A stretch of DNA of 64,000 nt. Origin: Paenibacillus arenosi (GTDB lineage: Bacteria; Bacillota; Bacilli; Paenibacillales; Paenibacillaceae). The translations under genes and the position numbers were made by a program. The notes beneath the pieces are model-generated. The model was given only the letters and a program-made list of their open reading frames with translations, searched no databases and was not told the DNA's origin. The stretch covers positions 496,001 through 560,000 of the forward strand of contig NZ_JACYTN010000001.1 in NCBI RefSeq assembly GCF_014841135.1, in the 5' to 3' direction. Position 1 is the first letter of the stretch, and each line of letters begins with the position of its first letter. Of the stretch, positions 54,535 to 63,246 are shown in pieces.

Positions 54535-55203
54535 ATGCAGCAAGATGAGACGATAATAGTAAAAGTCCAGCTAGATGAGAAACAGCGAAATCGATACATT
54601 GTTTTTTTTGAGAATGCTGAGTCCATTAATGTACATGAAGATACGATAGTAAAGTATCGCCTTACGAAAGGCTCAGAGGTGTCCATTTCCTTTTTAGAGG
54701 AAATAATACGAGCGGATGAACAGCACAAAGGCTATATACAGGCGTTGACCTATTTGCAGCGCAAGCCTCGTACACGGATGGAAATGGCCAAGTATTTGCA
54801 GCAGAAGGAGTATGACGACGAGACGATACCTATCGTACTGGATCGATTGGAGCGTGAATGGCTTGTAGATGATGCTGCGTATGCAGAGCAATGGGCAGAG
54901 CAGCGAATTACTCGACATAGCAAAGGCAGTCGCTGGATTCGACAGGAGCTAAAGCAAAAAGGCGTGCATGAGAATCACATTCGCACAGCCATCGAGTCTA
55001 TTGATCCTGAGCAGGAATGGGAAAGTGCAGTCGGAGCCGCTGCGAAGAAGTGGCGTCAAACGCGTGGTGAAACGTATATTCGAAAGAATAAAGTTGCAGC
55101 CTACTTAGCAAGAAGAGGTTTTTCAAGTGAAATGTCGCGTAAGGCAGCTCAACAGGTGGCTGATGAGTCAGTCAGAAACGATCAAGGGGAAGAGACTTGG
55201 TAA
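54535..55203 (+). CDS. recX: Regulatory protein RecX
   Basis: Modulates RecA filaments. 222 residues, with the three-helix repeats of the family: ALTYLQRKPRTRMEMAKYLQ, LDRLEREWLVDDAAYAEQWA, SRWIRQELKQKGV and KVAAYLARRGFSSEMSRKA. ATG 54535 follows GAGGGGG. It lies directly after recA, a common pairing in Firmicutes, but a terminator separates the two. Confidence 0.93.
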   Translation: MQQDETIIVKVQLDEKQRNRYIVFFENAESINVHEDTIVKYRLTKGSEVSISFLEEIIRADEQHKGYIQALTYLQRKPRTRMEMAKYLQQKEYDDETIPIVLDRLEREWLVDDAAYAEQWAEQRITRHSKGSRWIRQELKQKGVHENHIRTAIESIDPEQEWESAVGAAAKKWRQTRGETYIRKNKVAAYLARRGFSSEMSRKAAQQVADESVRNDQGEETW

Positions 55204-55504
55204 AAGAGAAGTTGAGCTTTGCTTGACAATATCTTTTCCTGAATAATAAAATGAACATGTATCTTTATTTTCACGAAATCAATTTCCCCTTCCAGAAGTT
55301 GATTTTAGCTGATTCATTTCGCCAATGTCATAGTTCCGATTGTCACTATGTAGGGGTGATGATCGTGTGTGCGAATGCATGCAATTTTACCGACATCTTA
55401 GGGGTGCCGGTCGATCCATGAGTATGAATCAATTGAAACTGTAACAAAAACAAATGAAACCTGTCCCAAGCAGTGCTTGGAGTAACCAACGGGGAGGTGA
55501 GGCA
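55204..55504 (+). other. 301-bp recX-rny spacer with promoter and short ORFs
   Basis: Contains the TTGACA promoter at 55223-55252 and a leader of about 245 nt. In the leader lie a 20-codon ORF from ATG 55359 to 55421 and an 8-codon ORF from ATG 55418, which overlaps the first stop as ATGA. Neither has a clearly spaced ribosome binding site apart from AGGGGTG next to the first. Confidence 0.4.
55223..55252 (+). promoter_or_regulatory. Sigma-A promoter for rny
   Basis: TTGACA (55223-55228), 18 bp, TAAAAT (55247-55252). Confidence 0.55.
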
Positions 55505-57052
55505 ATGAACGTCAACATTTGGCTCGCAATCGTTCTCGTTGTGGCTGCATTGTTCTTGGGGTTTGGAATCGGTTATCTGATTCGCAAATCGCTGGCGGAA
55601 GCGAAAATAACGAGTGCTGAGCATGCTGCGGAACAAATCGTGGATAACGCGCGTAAGGAAGCGGAGGCACTAAAGAAAGAAACAGTGCTCGAAGCAAAAG
55701 ACGATGTCCACAAAGTTCGCACCGAAGCGGAGAAAGATATCCGTGAACGCCGGAACGAAATTCAACGTCAAGAAAGACGAATCGTACAAAAAGAAGAGTC
55801 GTTGGATAAAAAGTTAGATTCGCTCGAACGTAAAGAGGAACAACTAGCTAACAAAGAGAAGCAGATTGAAGAGACACAAGAACAAGTTGAGCGCATCCAT
55901 CAACAACAACTTTCGGAATTGGAGCGCATATCGAATCTGTCCATGGAAGACGCTAGACAGATTATTTTGACGAATGTCGAGCAAGAAGTTCGTCATGAGA
56001 CAGCACAAATGATTAAAGAAATCGAGCAGCAAGCTCGAGAAGAGGCGGACAAGCGCTCACGTAATATTATTACGCTAGCAATCCAGCGCTGTGCGGCTGA
56101 CCATGTGGCTGAAACTACGGTATCTGTCGTTGCTTTGCCGAACGAAGAGATGAAAGGCCGTATTATCGGTCGTGAAGGACGTAACATTCGCGCATTGGAG
56201 ACGCTTACGGGTATTGATCTTATTATCGACGATACTCCAGAAGCGGTTATCTTGTCTGGATTCGATCCAATTCGTCGTGAGATTGCTCGAACATCACTTG
56301 AGAAGCTGGTTGCAGACGGACGTATTCACCCAGCGCGTATCGAAGAGATGGTTGACAAATCACGTAAAGAAGTGGATGAACGTATTCGTGAATATGGTGA
56401 ACAAGCTACATTTGAAGTGGGCGTGCATGGTTTGCATCCTGACTTAATTAAAATTCTTGGTCGCCTCAAATTCCGTACAAGCTATGGACAGAATGTACTT
56501 AAGCATTCCATGGAAGTTGCGTATCTGGCAGGGTTGATGGCTGGAGAGCTTGGTGAAGACGTAACTCTTGCTAAGCGTGCAGGCTTACTACACGATATCG
56601 GAAAAGCGTTAGATCACGAAGTAGAAGGATCTCACGTAGAGATCGGTGTAGAGCTGGCGAAGAAGTACAAAGAACATCCTGTCGTTATTAACAGTATTGC
56701 ATCCCACCATGGTGATTGCGAAGCAACATCGATTATCGCAATGCTCGTTGCTGCTGCAGATGCACTGTCTGCTGCGAGACCGGGAGCTCGTCGCGAAACG
56801 CTTGAAACATACATCAAACGACTGGAGAAGCTTGAAGATATCTCTGAATCGTTCGAAGGTGTTGATAAATCGTACGCGATTCAAGCTGGACGCGAAGTTC
56901 GTGTCATGGTACAGCCTGAGAAGATTGATGATACGGAAGCGTATCGTCTGGCTCGCGAGATTACGAAAAAAATCGAGAGTGAACTGGATTATCCGGGGCA
57001 CATTAAGGTTACAGTTATCCGCGAGACTCGAGCGGTGGAATACGCCAAATAA
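55505..57052 (+). CDS. rny: Ribonuclease Y
   Basis: Membrane-anchored endoribonuclease that initiates mRNA decay in Firmicutes. 515 residues. N-terminal membrane helix (about 5-25), long coiled coil (about 30-200), KH domain with [20 protein letters not shown], and an HD domain with [14 protein letters not shown] and [15 protein letters not shown] 55505 follows GGGGAGGTGAG; the in-frame ATG 55454 upstream is not needed. Followed by ymdB, as in B. subtilis. Confidence 0.97.
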   Translation: MNVNIWLAIVLVVAALFLGFGIGYLIRKSLAEAKITSAEHAAEQIVDNARKEAEALKKETVLEAKDDVHKVRTEAEKDIRERRNEIQRQERRIVQKEESLDKKLDSLERKEEQLANKEKQIEETQEQVERIHQQQLSELERISNLSMEDARQIILTNVEQEVRHETAQMIKEIEQQAREEADKRSRNIITLAIQRCAADHVAETTVSVVALPNEEMKGRIIGREGRNIRALETLTGIDLIIDDTPEAVILSGFDPIRREIARTSLEKLVADGRIHPARIEEMVDKSRKEVDERIREYGEQATFEVGVHGLHPDLIKILGRLKFRTSYGQNVLKHSMEVAYLAGLMAGELGEDVTLAKRAGLLHDIGKALDHEVEGSHVEIGVELAKKYKEHPVVINSIASHHGDCEATSIIAMLVAAADALSAARPGARRETLETYIKRLEKLEDISESFEGVDKSYAIQAGREVRVMVQPEKIDDTEAYRLAREITKKIESELDYPGHIKVTVIRETRAVEYAK

Positions 57053-57071
57053 TAATAGACGTATTGGACTT

Positions 57072-57107
57072 GGAGAAGTGGCCGCGTCGGCCACTTCTCC
57101 GTTTGTT
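57072..57107 (+). terminator. Hairpin between rny and ymdB
   Basis: GGAGAAGTGGCCG-CGT-CGGCCACTTCTCC, a perfect 13-bp stem (57072-57100), followed by GTTTGTT. The weak U-tract may allow read-through into ymdB. Confidence 0.6.
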
Positions 57108-57125
57108 AAGGAGGACTTATTTCCG

Positions 57126-57920
57126 ATGAAAGTATTGTTTATCGGTGATATCGTGGGCAACACAGGGCGCAAAGCAGTGAAGACGCTTCTTCCCGAGTTG
57201 AAGAGCAAACATAACCCACATATTATCATTGCGAATGCGGAAAATGCAGCGGGTGGACGTGGTGTGACTGCTGCAATTATTAAAGAATTCGCGGATCTCG
57301 GTGTACATGGTTTTACAATGGGGAATCATACTTGGGATAACCGTGATATATTTGAATGGATTGATGAAGAGAAGCGTGTCGTTCGTCCGGCTAACTTCCC
57401 TCCAGGAACACCTGGAAGAGGAATGACGACGATTAAGGCGAATGGAAAAGAATTAGTCATTCTTAATCTTCAAGGGCGGACGTTCCTGCCTGCAATCGAC
57501 TGCCCTTTCCGTACGGCTGACGAGTTGTTAGAGCGTGCAGGTAAGCAGTCCAAAGCGATTCTAGTCGATTTCCATGCTGAAGCGACATCTGAGAAGATCG
57601 CAATGGGTTGGCATTTGGATGGCAGAGCATCTTTCGTTGTTGGTACACATACCCATGTGCAAACGAATGATGATACGATTTTGCCAAATGGAACAGGATA
57701 TTTGACAGACTGCGGAATGGTAGGTTCCAAAGAAGGCGTCCTTGGCATGGAGCGAGATGCGGTGCTTCGCAAGTTCAAGACCCAACTACCTGTTCGTTTC
57801 ACAGTATGTGAAGGAAAATGGCATTTCCATGCTGTCCTTGTTGATATTGATGATTCAACAGGAAAAGCGGTACGTATTGAAAAAATTCGTATCCGCGAAG
57901 ATGAGTGGATTATGAGCTAG
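57126..57920 (+). CDS. ymdB: YmdB metallophosphoesterase (cyclic nucleotide phosphodiesterase)
   Basis: 264 residues, the same length as I recall for the B. subtilis protein. Two-metal calcineurin-like fold: FIGDIVGNTGRKAV, NAENAAGGRGVT, GNHTWDN, VDFHAEATSEKIAMGW and VVGTHTHVQTND. B. subtilis YmdB has phosphodiesterase activity and influences biofilm and motility choice, possibly through RNase Y. ATG 57126 follows AAGGAGGAC. The same frame is open far upstream across rny, but that part is not coding. Confidence 0.95.
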   Translation: MKVLFIGDIVGNTGRKAVKTLLPELKSKHNPHIIIANAENAAGGRGVTAAIIKEFADLGVHGFTMGNHTWDNRDIFEWIDEEKRVVRPANFPPGTPGRGMTTIKANGKELVILNLQGRTFLPAIDCPFRTADELLERAGKQSKAILVDFHAEATSEKIAMGWHLDGRASFVVGTHTHVQTNDDTILPNGTGYLTDCGMVGSKEGVLGMERDAVLRKFKTQLPVRFTVCEGKWHFHAVLVDIDDSTGKAVRIEKIRIREDEWIMS

Positions 57921-57936
57921 TATTATGAATATTTCG

Positions 57937-57985
57937 AGAACCTTGGCTGTATACATGCTATATGCAGCTAAGGTTCTTTTTTTTG
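57937..57985 (+). terminator. Intrinsic terminator after ymdB
   Basis: A 17-bp stem beginning AGAACCTTGGCTG and closing GCAGCTAAGGTTCT (57937-57977), followed by TTTTTTT. Confidence 0.85.
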
Positions 57986-58041
57986 CTTGCCCAAGTTAGA
58001 CGGAGGTTCTGCTTCGGTCAATTGGGGTATAGGGATATATT

Positions 58042-58070
58042 GGTGGTATTTTTAGCCTGTTTACGAATAT
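58042..58070 (+). promoter_or_regulatory. Possible sigma-H promoter for spoVS
   Basis: GGTGGTATT (58042-58050), 11 bp, TACGAATAT (58062-58070), near RNAGGAWWW-N11/12-RNNGAATWW with three mismatches. A sigma-A reading (TTTTAG-16-TGTAAT, 58051-58078) is also possible. spoVS of B. subtilis is sigma-H dependent. Confidence 0.35.
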
Positions 58071-58114
58071 GTTGTAATAGTGGAATCAACCATTATTCCC
58101 GAGGAGGTACTTTC

Positions 58115-58375
58115 ATGGAAGTATTAAAAGTTTCAGCAAAATCCAATCCAAATTCGGTAGCTGGTGCGTTAGCAGGGGTTTTGCGTGAAAGGGGAGCGGC
58201 CGAACTGCAGGCGATTGGTGCAGGTGCTTTGAACCAAGCAATTAAGGCGGTCGCCATTGCACGGGGATTTGTGGCGCCTAGCGGTGTAGATTTGATATGC
58301 ATACCGGCATTCACCGATATTGTCATTGATGGTGAGGATCGTACGGCAATCAAATTAATTGTAGAGCCAAGATAA
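58115..58375 (+). CDS. spoVS: Stage V sporulation protein S
   Basis: 86 residues, the usual SpoVS length, Alba-like fold that may bind nucleic acid. MEVLKVSAKSNPNSVAGALA, AELQAIGAGALNQAIKAVAI and FTDIVIDGEDRTAIKLIVEP are very strongly conserved. Needed for spore coat and core maturation in B. subtilis. ATG 58115 follows GAGGAGG; the in-frame 51 codons upstream cross the ymdB terminator and are not coding. Confidence 0.97.
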   Translation: MEVLKVSAKSNPNSVAGALAGVLRERGAAELQAIGAGALNQAIKAVAIARGFVAPSGVDLICIPAFTDIVIDGEDRTAIKLIVEPR

Positions 58376-58420
58376 GAGAGGATGTAGGCAACTAAGATGA
58401 AACTGCTAAGAGAACGTACT

Positions 58421-58449
58421 AACCTGTTTACGCTGTAAGCAGGTTTTTT
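58421..58449 (+). terminator. Intrinsic terminator after spoVS
   Basis: AACCTG...CAGGTT with a nested TAC-GCT-GTA, followed by TTTT. Confidence 0.65.
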
Positions 58450-58595
58450 GCTGTATATTTTTGTAGAGAGTGACCTAGTGTATACATAGTTAGGCATATC
58501 GTATATAGACGAAGATGCCTAGATTGCTGGAATAGGCTATAATGAAAGGCAGCGATGGGAGACAGATGGGTAGAGACAGAAGGGATGAGAATCGC

Positions 58596-59555
58596 ATGAA
58601 AAACACAAAAATTATTGATTTCCATTGTGATGTACTTTATAAAATGCTTTATGAGAATAAGGTTAACTTTGAAGCTGCAGAATTGATGGATATTACACTG
58701 CCGCGATTGAAGCAAGGCCAAGTTGGCATGCAAGTATTTGCGCTTTATTTAGAAGCAGCCCCATTAATAGGACCTCCGCGGTTTGCCCAAGTGCTGCGTG
58801 CGATCGATCTGTTCCGTGAGCAGATTGCTGTATTACCAGAAATGCATTGGGTGAAATGGAAGGAAGATTTGGAGACGCTAGAACATGATCGTTCATTGAT
58901 CGGTTCTATTCTCTCTTTAGAGGGAGTAGATGCATTAGAAGGGGACATGGTATATGTTCGTACGTTGTTTGAACTAGGTGTACGGTTTATCGGTTTATCC
59001 TGGAATCATGCTAATTGGGCTGTAGATGGTGCTGGAGAACCTCGCTCTGGTGGGTTTACGAGAGAAGGATGGCAGCTAATTGATGAATGTGATCGATTAG
59101 GAATTGTGCTCGATGTGTCACATTTAAATGAACGTGCATTCTGGGAGTTGATGGACGGAACAACACGACCAGTGATTGCTTCGCATTCCAACTGTGCGTC
59201 TTTGCAGCCGCATCCTCGCAATCTGACAGATGATCAGATTCGTGCCATCATTTCACGGGACGGAAGAATAGGTGTGACTTATGTGCCGCTATTCGTCGCA
59301 GAAAAAGAACTTGTCACGATAGAGGACTTGCTGGGGCATATCGATCATATTATTCAATTAGGTGGAGAGAATCATCTGATGCTTGGCTCAGACTTTGATG
59401 GTATTGATGACAAAATTCAAAACTTAGAGCATGCTGAGCATCATCCAAACTTACTTGCGATGATTGAGCAGCGCTATGGCAGCGCAGTCATGCACAAAAT
59501 TGCATACGAGAACGCAAATAGGTTCCTTAGAACTTATTTGCCGAAGCGGGCATAG
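58596..59555 (+). CDS. M19 family membrane dipeptidase
   Basis: 319 residues. Renal-dipeptidase-type amidohydrolase: metal motif DFHCDVLYKML near the N-terminus, the bridging Glu in ILSLEGVDAL, SWNHANWA, LDVSHLNERAFW, ASHSNCASLQPHPRNLTDDQ and LGSDFDGID. Hydrolyses dipeptides, including D-containing ones in some members; substrate unknown. ATG 58596 follows AGAAGGGATGAG. A TATAAT at 58538-58543 without a good -35 may be its promoter. No membrane segment is seen despite the family name. Confidence 0.9.
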   Translation: MKNTKIIDFHCDVLYKMLYENKVNFEAAELMDITLPRLKQGQVGMQVFALYLEAAPLIGPPRFAQVLRAIDLFREQIAVLPEMHWVKWKEDLETLEHDRSLIGSILSLEGVDALEGDMVYVRTLFELGVRFIGLSWNHANWAVDGAGEPRSGGFTREGWQLIDECDRLGIVLDVSHLNERAFWELMDGTTRPVIASHSNCASLQPHPRNLTDDQIRAIISRDGRIGVTYVPLFVAEKELVTIEDLLGHIDHIIQLGGENHLMLGSDFDGIDDKIQNLEHAEHHPNLLAMIEQRYGSAVMHKIAYENANRFLRTYLPKRA

Positions 59556-59632
59556 TAAATTAATATTTTTTACCTATCACAACTTTGCATCGTACTTATC
59601 TCAAGGTGCTATGAGCGAAGATGGGAAAACGC

Positions 59633-59661
59633 TTGCCTTTTACTAAGACTGGACATAGAAT
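59633..59661 (+). promoter_or_regulatory. Sigma-A promoter for korA-korB
   Basis: TTGCCT (59633-59638), 17 bp, TAGAAT (59656-59661). Confidence 0.5.
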
Positions 59662-59775
59662 GATTATGACTCAGGCCAATAAGCCATTACCAACTATTTA
59701 ATAGTTACAAGATGCGAAATGATGTGTAACATGGATAGGCAGTATTTTCGAGTCACCTTAAAGGAGTGGGCGAGC

Positions 59776-61509
59776 TTGATTAGTCAATTGTCGTGGAAAA
59801 TCGGGGGTCAGCAGGGTGAAGGTGTGGAAAGTACAGACCGGATCTTCTCTACTGCATTGAATCGTCTAGGTTATTACTTATACGGTTACCGACACTTTTC
59901 ATCGCGTATTAAAGGCGGACATACCAACAATAAGATTCGTATTAGCACGAAGCCTATTCGTGCCATTTCAGATGATTTAGATATTCTCGTTGCTTTTGAT
60001 CAAGAGTCCATTGATCTGAACGGACATGAACTGCATGATAACGGCGTTATCGTTGCAGATGCGAAGTTTAATCCAGTGGTGCCTGAAGGTGTAACTGCAA
60101 GATTGTTTGCAGTACCAATTACAGCTATCGCTGAAGAACTTGGAACTTCTCTTATGAAGAACATGGTGGCGTCTGGCGCTTCATGGGCTTTATTAGGCCT
60201 GCCTTTAGAAGTGTTTAATAAAGCGGTTGAAGAAGAGTTCGGGCGTAAAGGCGCAGCTGTTGTAGAGAAAAACATTGATGCAGTTCGTCGTGGGGCTGAG
60301 TTTGTATTAGAACAAGCGGGCGGTCCTTTGGATGAGTTCCAATTGGAGCCTGCTGATGGTAAACAGAAGCTATTTATGATCGGTAACGATGCGATGGCAC
60401 TTGGGTCATTGGCAGCAGGCTGCAGAATCATGTCTGCGTATCCAATTACACCGGCTTCTGAAGTTATGGAATATTTAATTAAAAAACTGCCAAAATTCGG
60501 TGGGACGGTTGTGCAGACAGAAGACGAAATTGCAGCAGCAACGATGGCTATCGGAGCTAACTATGCAGGTGTTCGTACGATGACGGCTTCTGCTGGACCT
60601 GGTCTTTCCCTGATGATGGAAGCTATCGGTTTAGCAGGTATGACAGAGACGCCGCTTGTCATTATAGACACACAGCGTGGGGGTCCAAGTACAGGTTTGC
60701 CGACGAAGCAGGAGCAAAGTGACGTAAATGCGATGATCTACGGCACACATGGAGAGATTCCAAAGATTATTATTTCTCCAAGTTCTATTGAAGAGTGTTT
60801 CTATGACATGATCGAGGCATTTAACTTATCGGAGCAATATCAATGTCCAGTTATCGTGTTAACTGACTTGCAGCTCTCCTTGGGTAAGCAATCTTGTGAA
60901 ATGCTGGACTACGATCGTATTGTCATCAATCGTGGCAAGCTAGTATCGGATGTACCGCTCTTGGAGACGCATGCGCAGTTCAAACGTTATGAGTTTACGG
61001 AGGATGGTGTTTCACCTCGTGTTATTCCAGGTGAAAAAGGCGGCCTTCATCATGTGACAGGTGTAGAGCATGATGAGATTGGACGTCCATCTGAGAGCTC
61101 CATTAATCGCAAGAAGATGATGGATAAACGTCTTTCCAAGTTAGACAACTTGCAGATTACGAATGCGATTCATGTAGATGCGTCTTACGAAGAGCCAGAA
61201 CTTCTTATCGTGGGGATGGGATCTACTGGCGGTACAATTGATGAGGCTCGTGCTCGACTTGAGCAAGAGGGCATCAAAACGAACCATATTACGGTTCGTC
61301 AAATCTATCCGTTCCCAACAGAGCTGTTCAAGCCTTATGCGGATCGAGCAAGCCAAATTGTTGTTGTGGAAAATAACGCAACAGGACAATTGGCGGATCA
61401 AATTAAGCTTAATGTAGGATGTGCGGAGAAGGTTCGTAATATGCTCAAGTACGACGGAACGCCGTTCCTACCAAGCGAAATCTATTCTCGAAGCAAGGAG
61501 TTGGTGTAA
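59776..61509 (+). CDS. korA: 2-oxoacid:ferredoxin oxidoreductase, fused gamma-alpha subunit
   Basis: 577 residues. The N-terminal gamma domain (about 10-180, GGQQGEGVESTDRIF) is fused to an alpha domain (about 195-430, ITPASEVMEYL, TEDEIAAATMAIGANYAGVR, TASAGPGLSLMMEAIGLAGM) and a C-terminal transketolase-like part. With KorB it oxidises a 2-oxoacid, probably 2-oxoglutarate or pyruvate, and reduces ferredoxin. TTG 59776 follows AAAGGAGTGG; upstream in-frame ATGs lack a ribosome binding site. Substrate cannot be fixed from sequence alone. Confidence 0.93.
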   Translation: MISQLSWKIGGQQGEGVESTDRIFSTALNRLGYYLYGYRHFSSRIKGGHTNNKIRISTKPIRAISDDLDILVAFDQESIDLNGHELHDNGVIVADAKFNPVVPEGVTARLFAVPITAIAEELGTSLMKNMVASGASWALLGLPLEVFNKAVEEEFGRKGAAVVEKNIDAVRRGAEFVLEQAGGPLDEFQLEPADGKQKLFMIGNDAMALGSLAAGCRIMSAYPITPASEVMEYLIKKLPKFGGTVVQTEDEIAAATMAIGANYAGVRTMTASAGPGLSLMMEAIGLAGMTETPLVIIDTQRGGPSTGLPTKQEQSDVNAMIYGTHGEIPKIIISPSSIEECFYDMIEAFNLSEQYQCPVIVLTDLQLSLGKQSCEMLDYDRIVINRGKLVSDVPLLETHAQFKRYEFTEDGVSPRVIPGEKGGLHHVTGVEHDEIGRPSESSINRKKMMDKRLSKLDNLQITNAIHVDASYEEPELLIVGMGSTGGTIDEARARLEQEGIKTNHITVRQIYPFPTELFKPYADRASQIVVVENNATGQLADQIKLNVGCAEKVRNMLKYDGTPFLPSEIYSRSKELV

Positions 61510-61510
61510 G

Positions 61511-62377
61511 ATGGCAACGTTCAAAGAGTTTCGCAACAATGTGAAGCCGAACTGGTGCCCAGGCTGCGGTGACTTCTCGATTCAAGCAGCGATTCAACGC
61601 GCAGCGGCCAACGTAGGCTTGGAGCCTGAACAACTAGCTGTTATTTCAGGTATCGGCTGTTCAGGTCGTATTTCAGGATATGTGAATGCATATGGATTCC
61701 ATGGCATACACGGACGTGCATTGCCAATTGCACAAGGGGTAAAACTTGCAAATCGTGATTTGACGGTTATTGCCTCTGGTGGCGATGGCGATGGATTTGC
61801 AATCGGTATGGGACATACCGTGCACGCGATTCGTCGTAATGTGAATATAACTTATATCGTTATGGATAATCAGATCTACGGACTTACAAAGGGGCAAACT
61901 TCTCCGCGTAGTGCTGTAGGTTTTAAGACGAAGAGTACACCGGAAGGCTCGGTTGAGACAACGTTAGCACCGTTGGAGATTGCATTGGCGGCTGGAGCGA
62001 CATTCGTGGCTCAATCGTTCTCTAGCGATCTGAAGCAGCTGACATCTTTGATCGAGCAAGGCATCAATCACGAAGGTTTCTCTTTAATTAACGTGTTCAG
62101 TCCGTGTGTCACATTTAACAAAATTAACACGTATGACTGGTTTAAAGAGAATATCGTTAACTTGGCAACGGTAGAAGGCTACGATCCAACGAACCGAGTG
62201 ATGGCTATGACGAAGCTGATGGAGACGAACGGAATGATTACAGGACTTATTTATCAAGATACTTCCCGTCGCTCCTATGAGAACTTGGTACCAGGATTCT
62301 CTCAAGAGTCTTTGGCGCATCACGATCTGACTTTGTCTCAAGATGATTTCAATGGATTGCTTAAAGAGTTTAAGTAA
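61511..62377 (+). CDS. korB: 2-oxoacid:ferredoxin oxidoreductase beta subunit
   Basis: 288 residues. The thiamine-diphosphate site is GGDGDGFAIGMGH with MDNQIYGLTKGQTSP. Four Cys expected to hold a 4Fe-4S cluster are visible: WCPGCGD (16, 19), GIGCSG (about 50) and SPCVTFN (about 199). ATG 61511 lies 1 base after the korA stop, with AAGGAG upstream, so the two subunits are made together. No ferredoxin gene is adjacent. Confidence 0.95.
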   Translation: MATFKEFRNNVKPNWCPGCGDFSIQAAIQRAAANVGLEPEQLAVISGIGCSGRISGYVNAYGFHGIHGRALPIAQGVKLANRDLTVIASGGDGDGFAIGMGHTVHAIRRNVNITYIVMDNQIYGLTKGQTSPRSAVGFKTKSTPEGSVETTLAPLEIALAAGATFVAQSFSSDLKQLTSLIEQGINHEGFSLINVFSPCVTFNKINTYDWFKENIVNLATVEGYDPTNRVMAMTKLMETNGMITGLIYQDTSRRSYENLVPGFSQESLAHHDLTLSQDDFNGLLKEFK

Positions 62378-62403
62378 TAATAAATGAATTCAATTAATTG
62401 TTA

Positions 62404-62440
62404 AAAAGGCATATGTCGAAAGATGTATGCTTTTTTTATT
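62404..62440 (+). terminator. Intrinsic terminator after korB
   Basis: AAAAGGCATA pairs with TATGCTTTTT (one G-U) around TGTCGAAAGATG, with a continuing T-run. Confidence 0.75.
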
Positions 62441-62500
62441 TTCATAGTATAATAAAAGTTGGTATATGAACTAGAGAGACAAGCGAGAGGTGGAAGAAAC

Positions 62501-63070
62501 ATGAAAACTGTACCAGTAGGCGTTTCCGGTCGTCATATTCATCTAACACAAGAGCACATTGAGGCACTATTTGGACCAGGTGCTCAACTAACAGAATTCA
62601 AAGCATTGTCCCAGCCAGGACAATTCGCAGCAGTAGAAACAGTAGAAGTTATCGGACCTAAAGGTTCCTTCAATACAGTTCGTATTTTGGGACCAGCTCG
62701 TCCAGCATCCCAATTGGAAGTTTCTCGTACGGATTCCTTCGCTTTGGGCATTAAAGCTCCTGTGCGTGAATCTGGCGCTATTGCTGATACACCTGGTGTT
62801 ACTCTTAAAGGGCCGCATGGTGAAGTCGTATTGGACAAAGGGGTTATCGTTGCTGCTCGCCACATTCACTTCCATACATCTGATGCAGAGAAGTGGGGCA
62901 TTCAAGATAAGCAGACATTGCGTGTTCGCGTAGGCGGAGAGCGTGGCGTTGTATTCGAAAATGTACTTGCTCGTGTGCATCCAACATTTGCATTGGACAT
63001 GCATATCGATACAGATGAAGCGAATGCTGCTGGTGTTAAGAACGGCGATACAGCTGAAATTATCGACTAA
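62501..63070 (+). CDS. pduL: Phosphate propanoyltransferase (PduL family)
   Basis: Interconverts acyl-CoA and acyl phosphate. 189 residues. Two metal-binding His motifs are present, VPVGVSGRHIHLTQEHIEAL at the N-terminus and IVAARHIHFHTSDAE in the second barrel, plus ARVHPTFALDMHIDTDEANA. No encapsulation peptide is seen before the core and no microcompartment genes are near, so it is probably a free cytosolic acetyl/propionyl transferase. ATG 62501 follows GAGAGGTGG. Terminators lie on both sides, so it is monocistronic. Confidence 0.93.
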   Translation: MKTVPVGVSGRHIHLTQEHIEALFGPGAQLTEFKALSQPGQFAAVETVEVIGPKGSFNTVRILGPARPASQLEVSRTDSFALGIKAPVRESGAIADTPGVTLKGPHGEVVLDKGVIVAARHIHFHTSDAEKWGIQDKQTLRVRVGGERGVVFENVLARVHPTFALDMHIDTDEANAAGVKNGDTAEIID

Positions 63071-63081
63071 TAATGCATTTT

Positions 63082-63107
63082 AAACGGTCCCGAAGGGGCC
63101 GTTTTTT
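63082..63107 (+). terminator. Intrinsic terminator after pduL
   Basis: AAACGGTCCC-GAA(G)-GGGCCGTTT followed by TTT. Confidence 0.85.
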
Positions 63108-63246
63108 AATTTCCTGCATCGTCCTATCTTGGAATCGAATAGAAATCAATGGTATAATATTCTGGATTGTGTTTCGAACTCACTTTGAGATCAAATGAAT
63201 GATGATTGTAGACAAAATTATAAATAAAAAAGGAGTGACCAAGAGG

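Noticed and set aside
56697-57125. Long upstream extension of ymdB across rny
   Set aside because: The frame is open by chance over the rny 3' end; ATG 57126 with AAGGAGG gives the correct family start and length.
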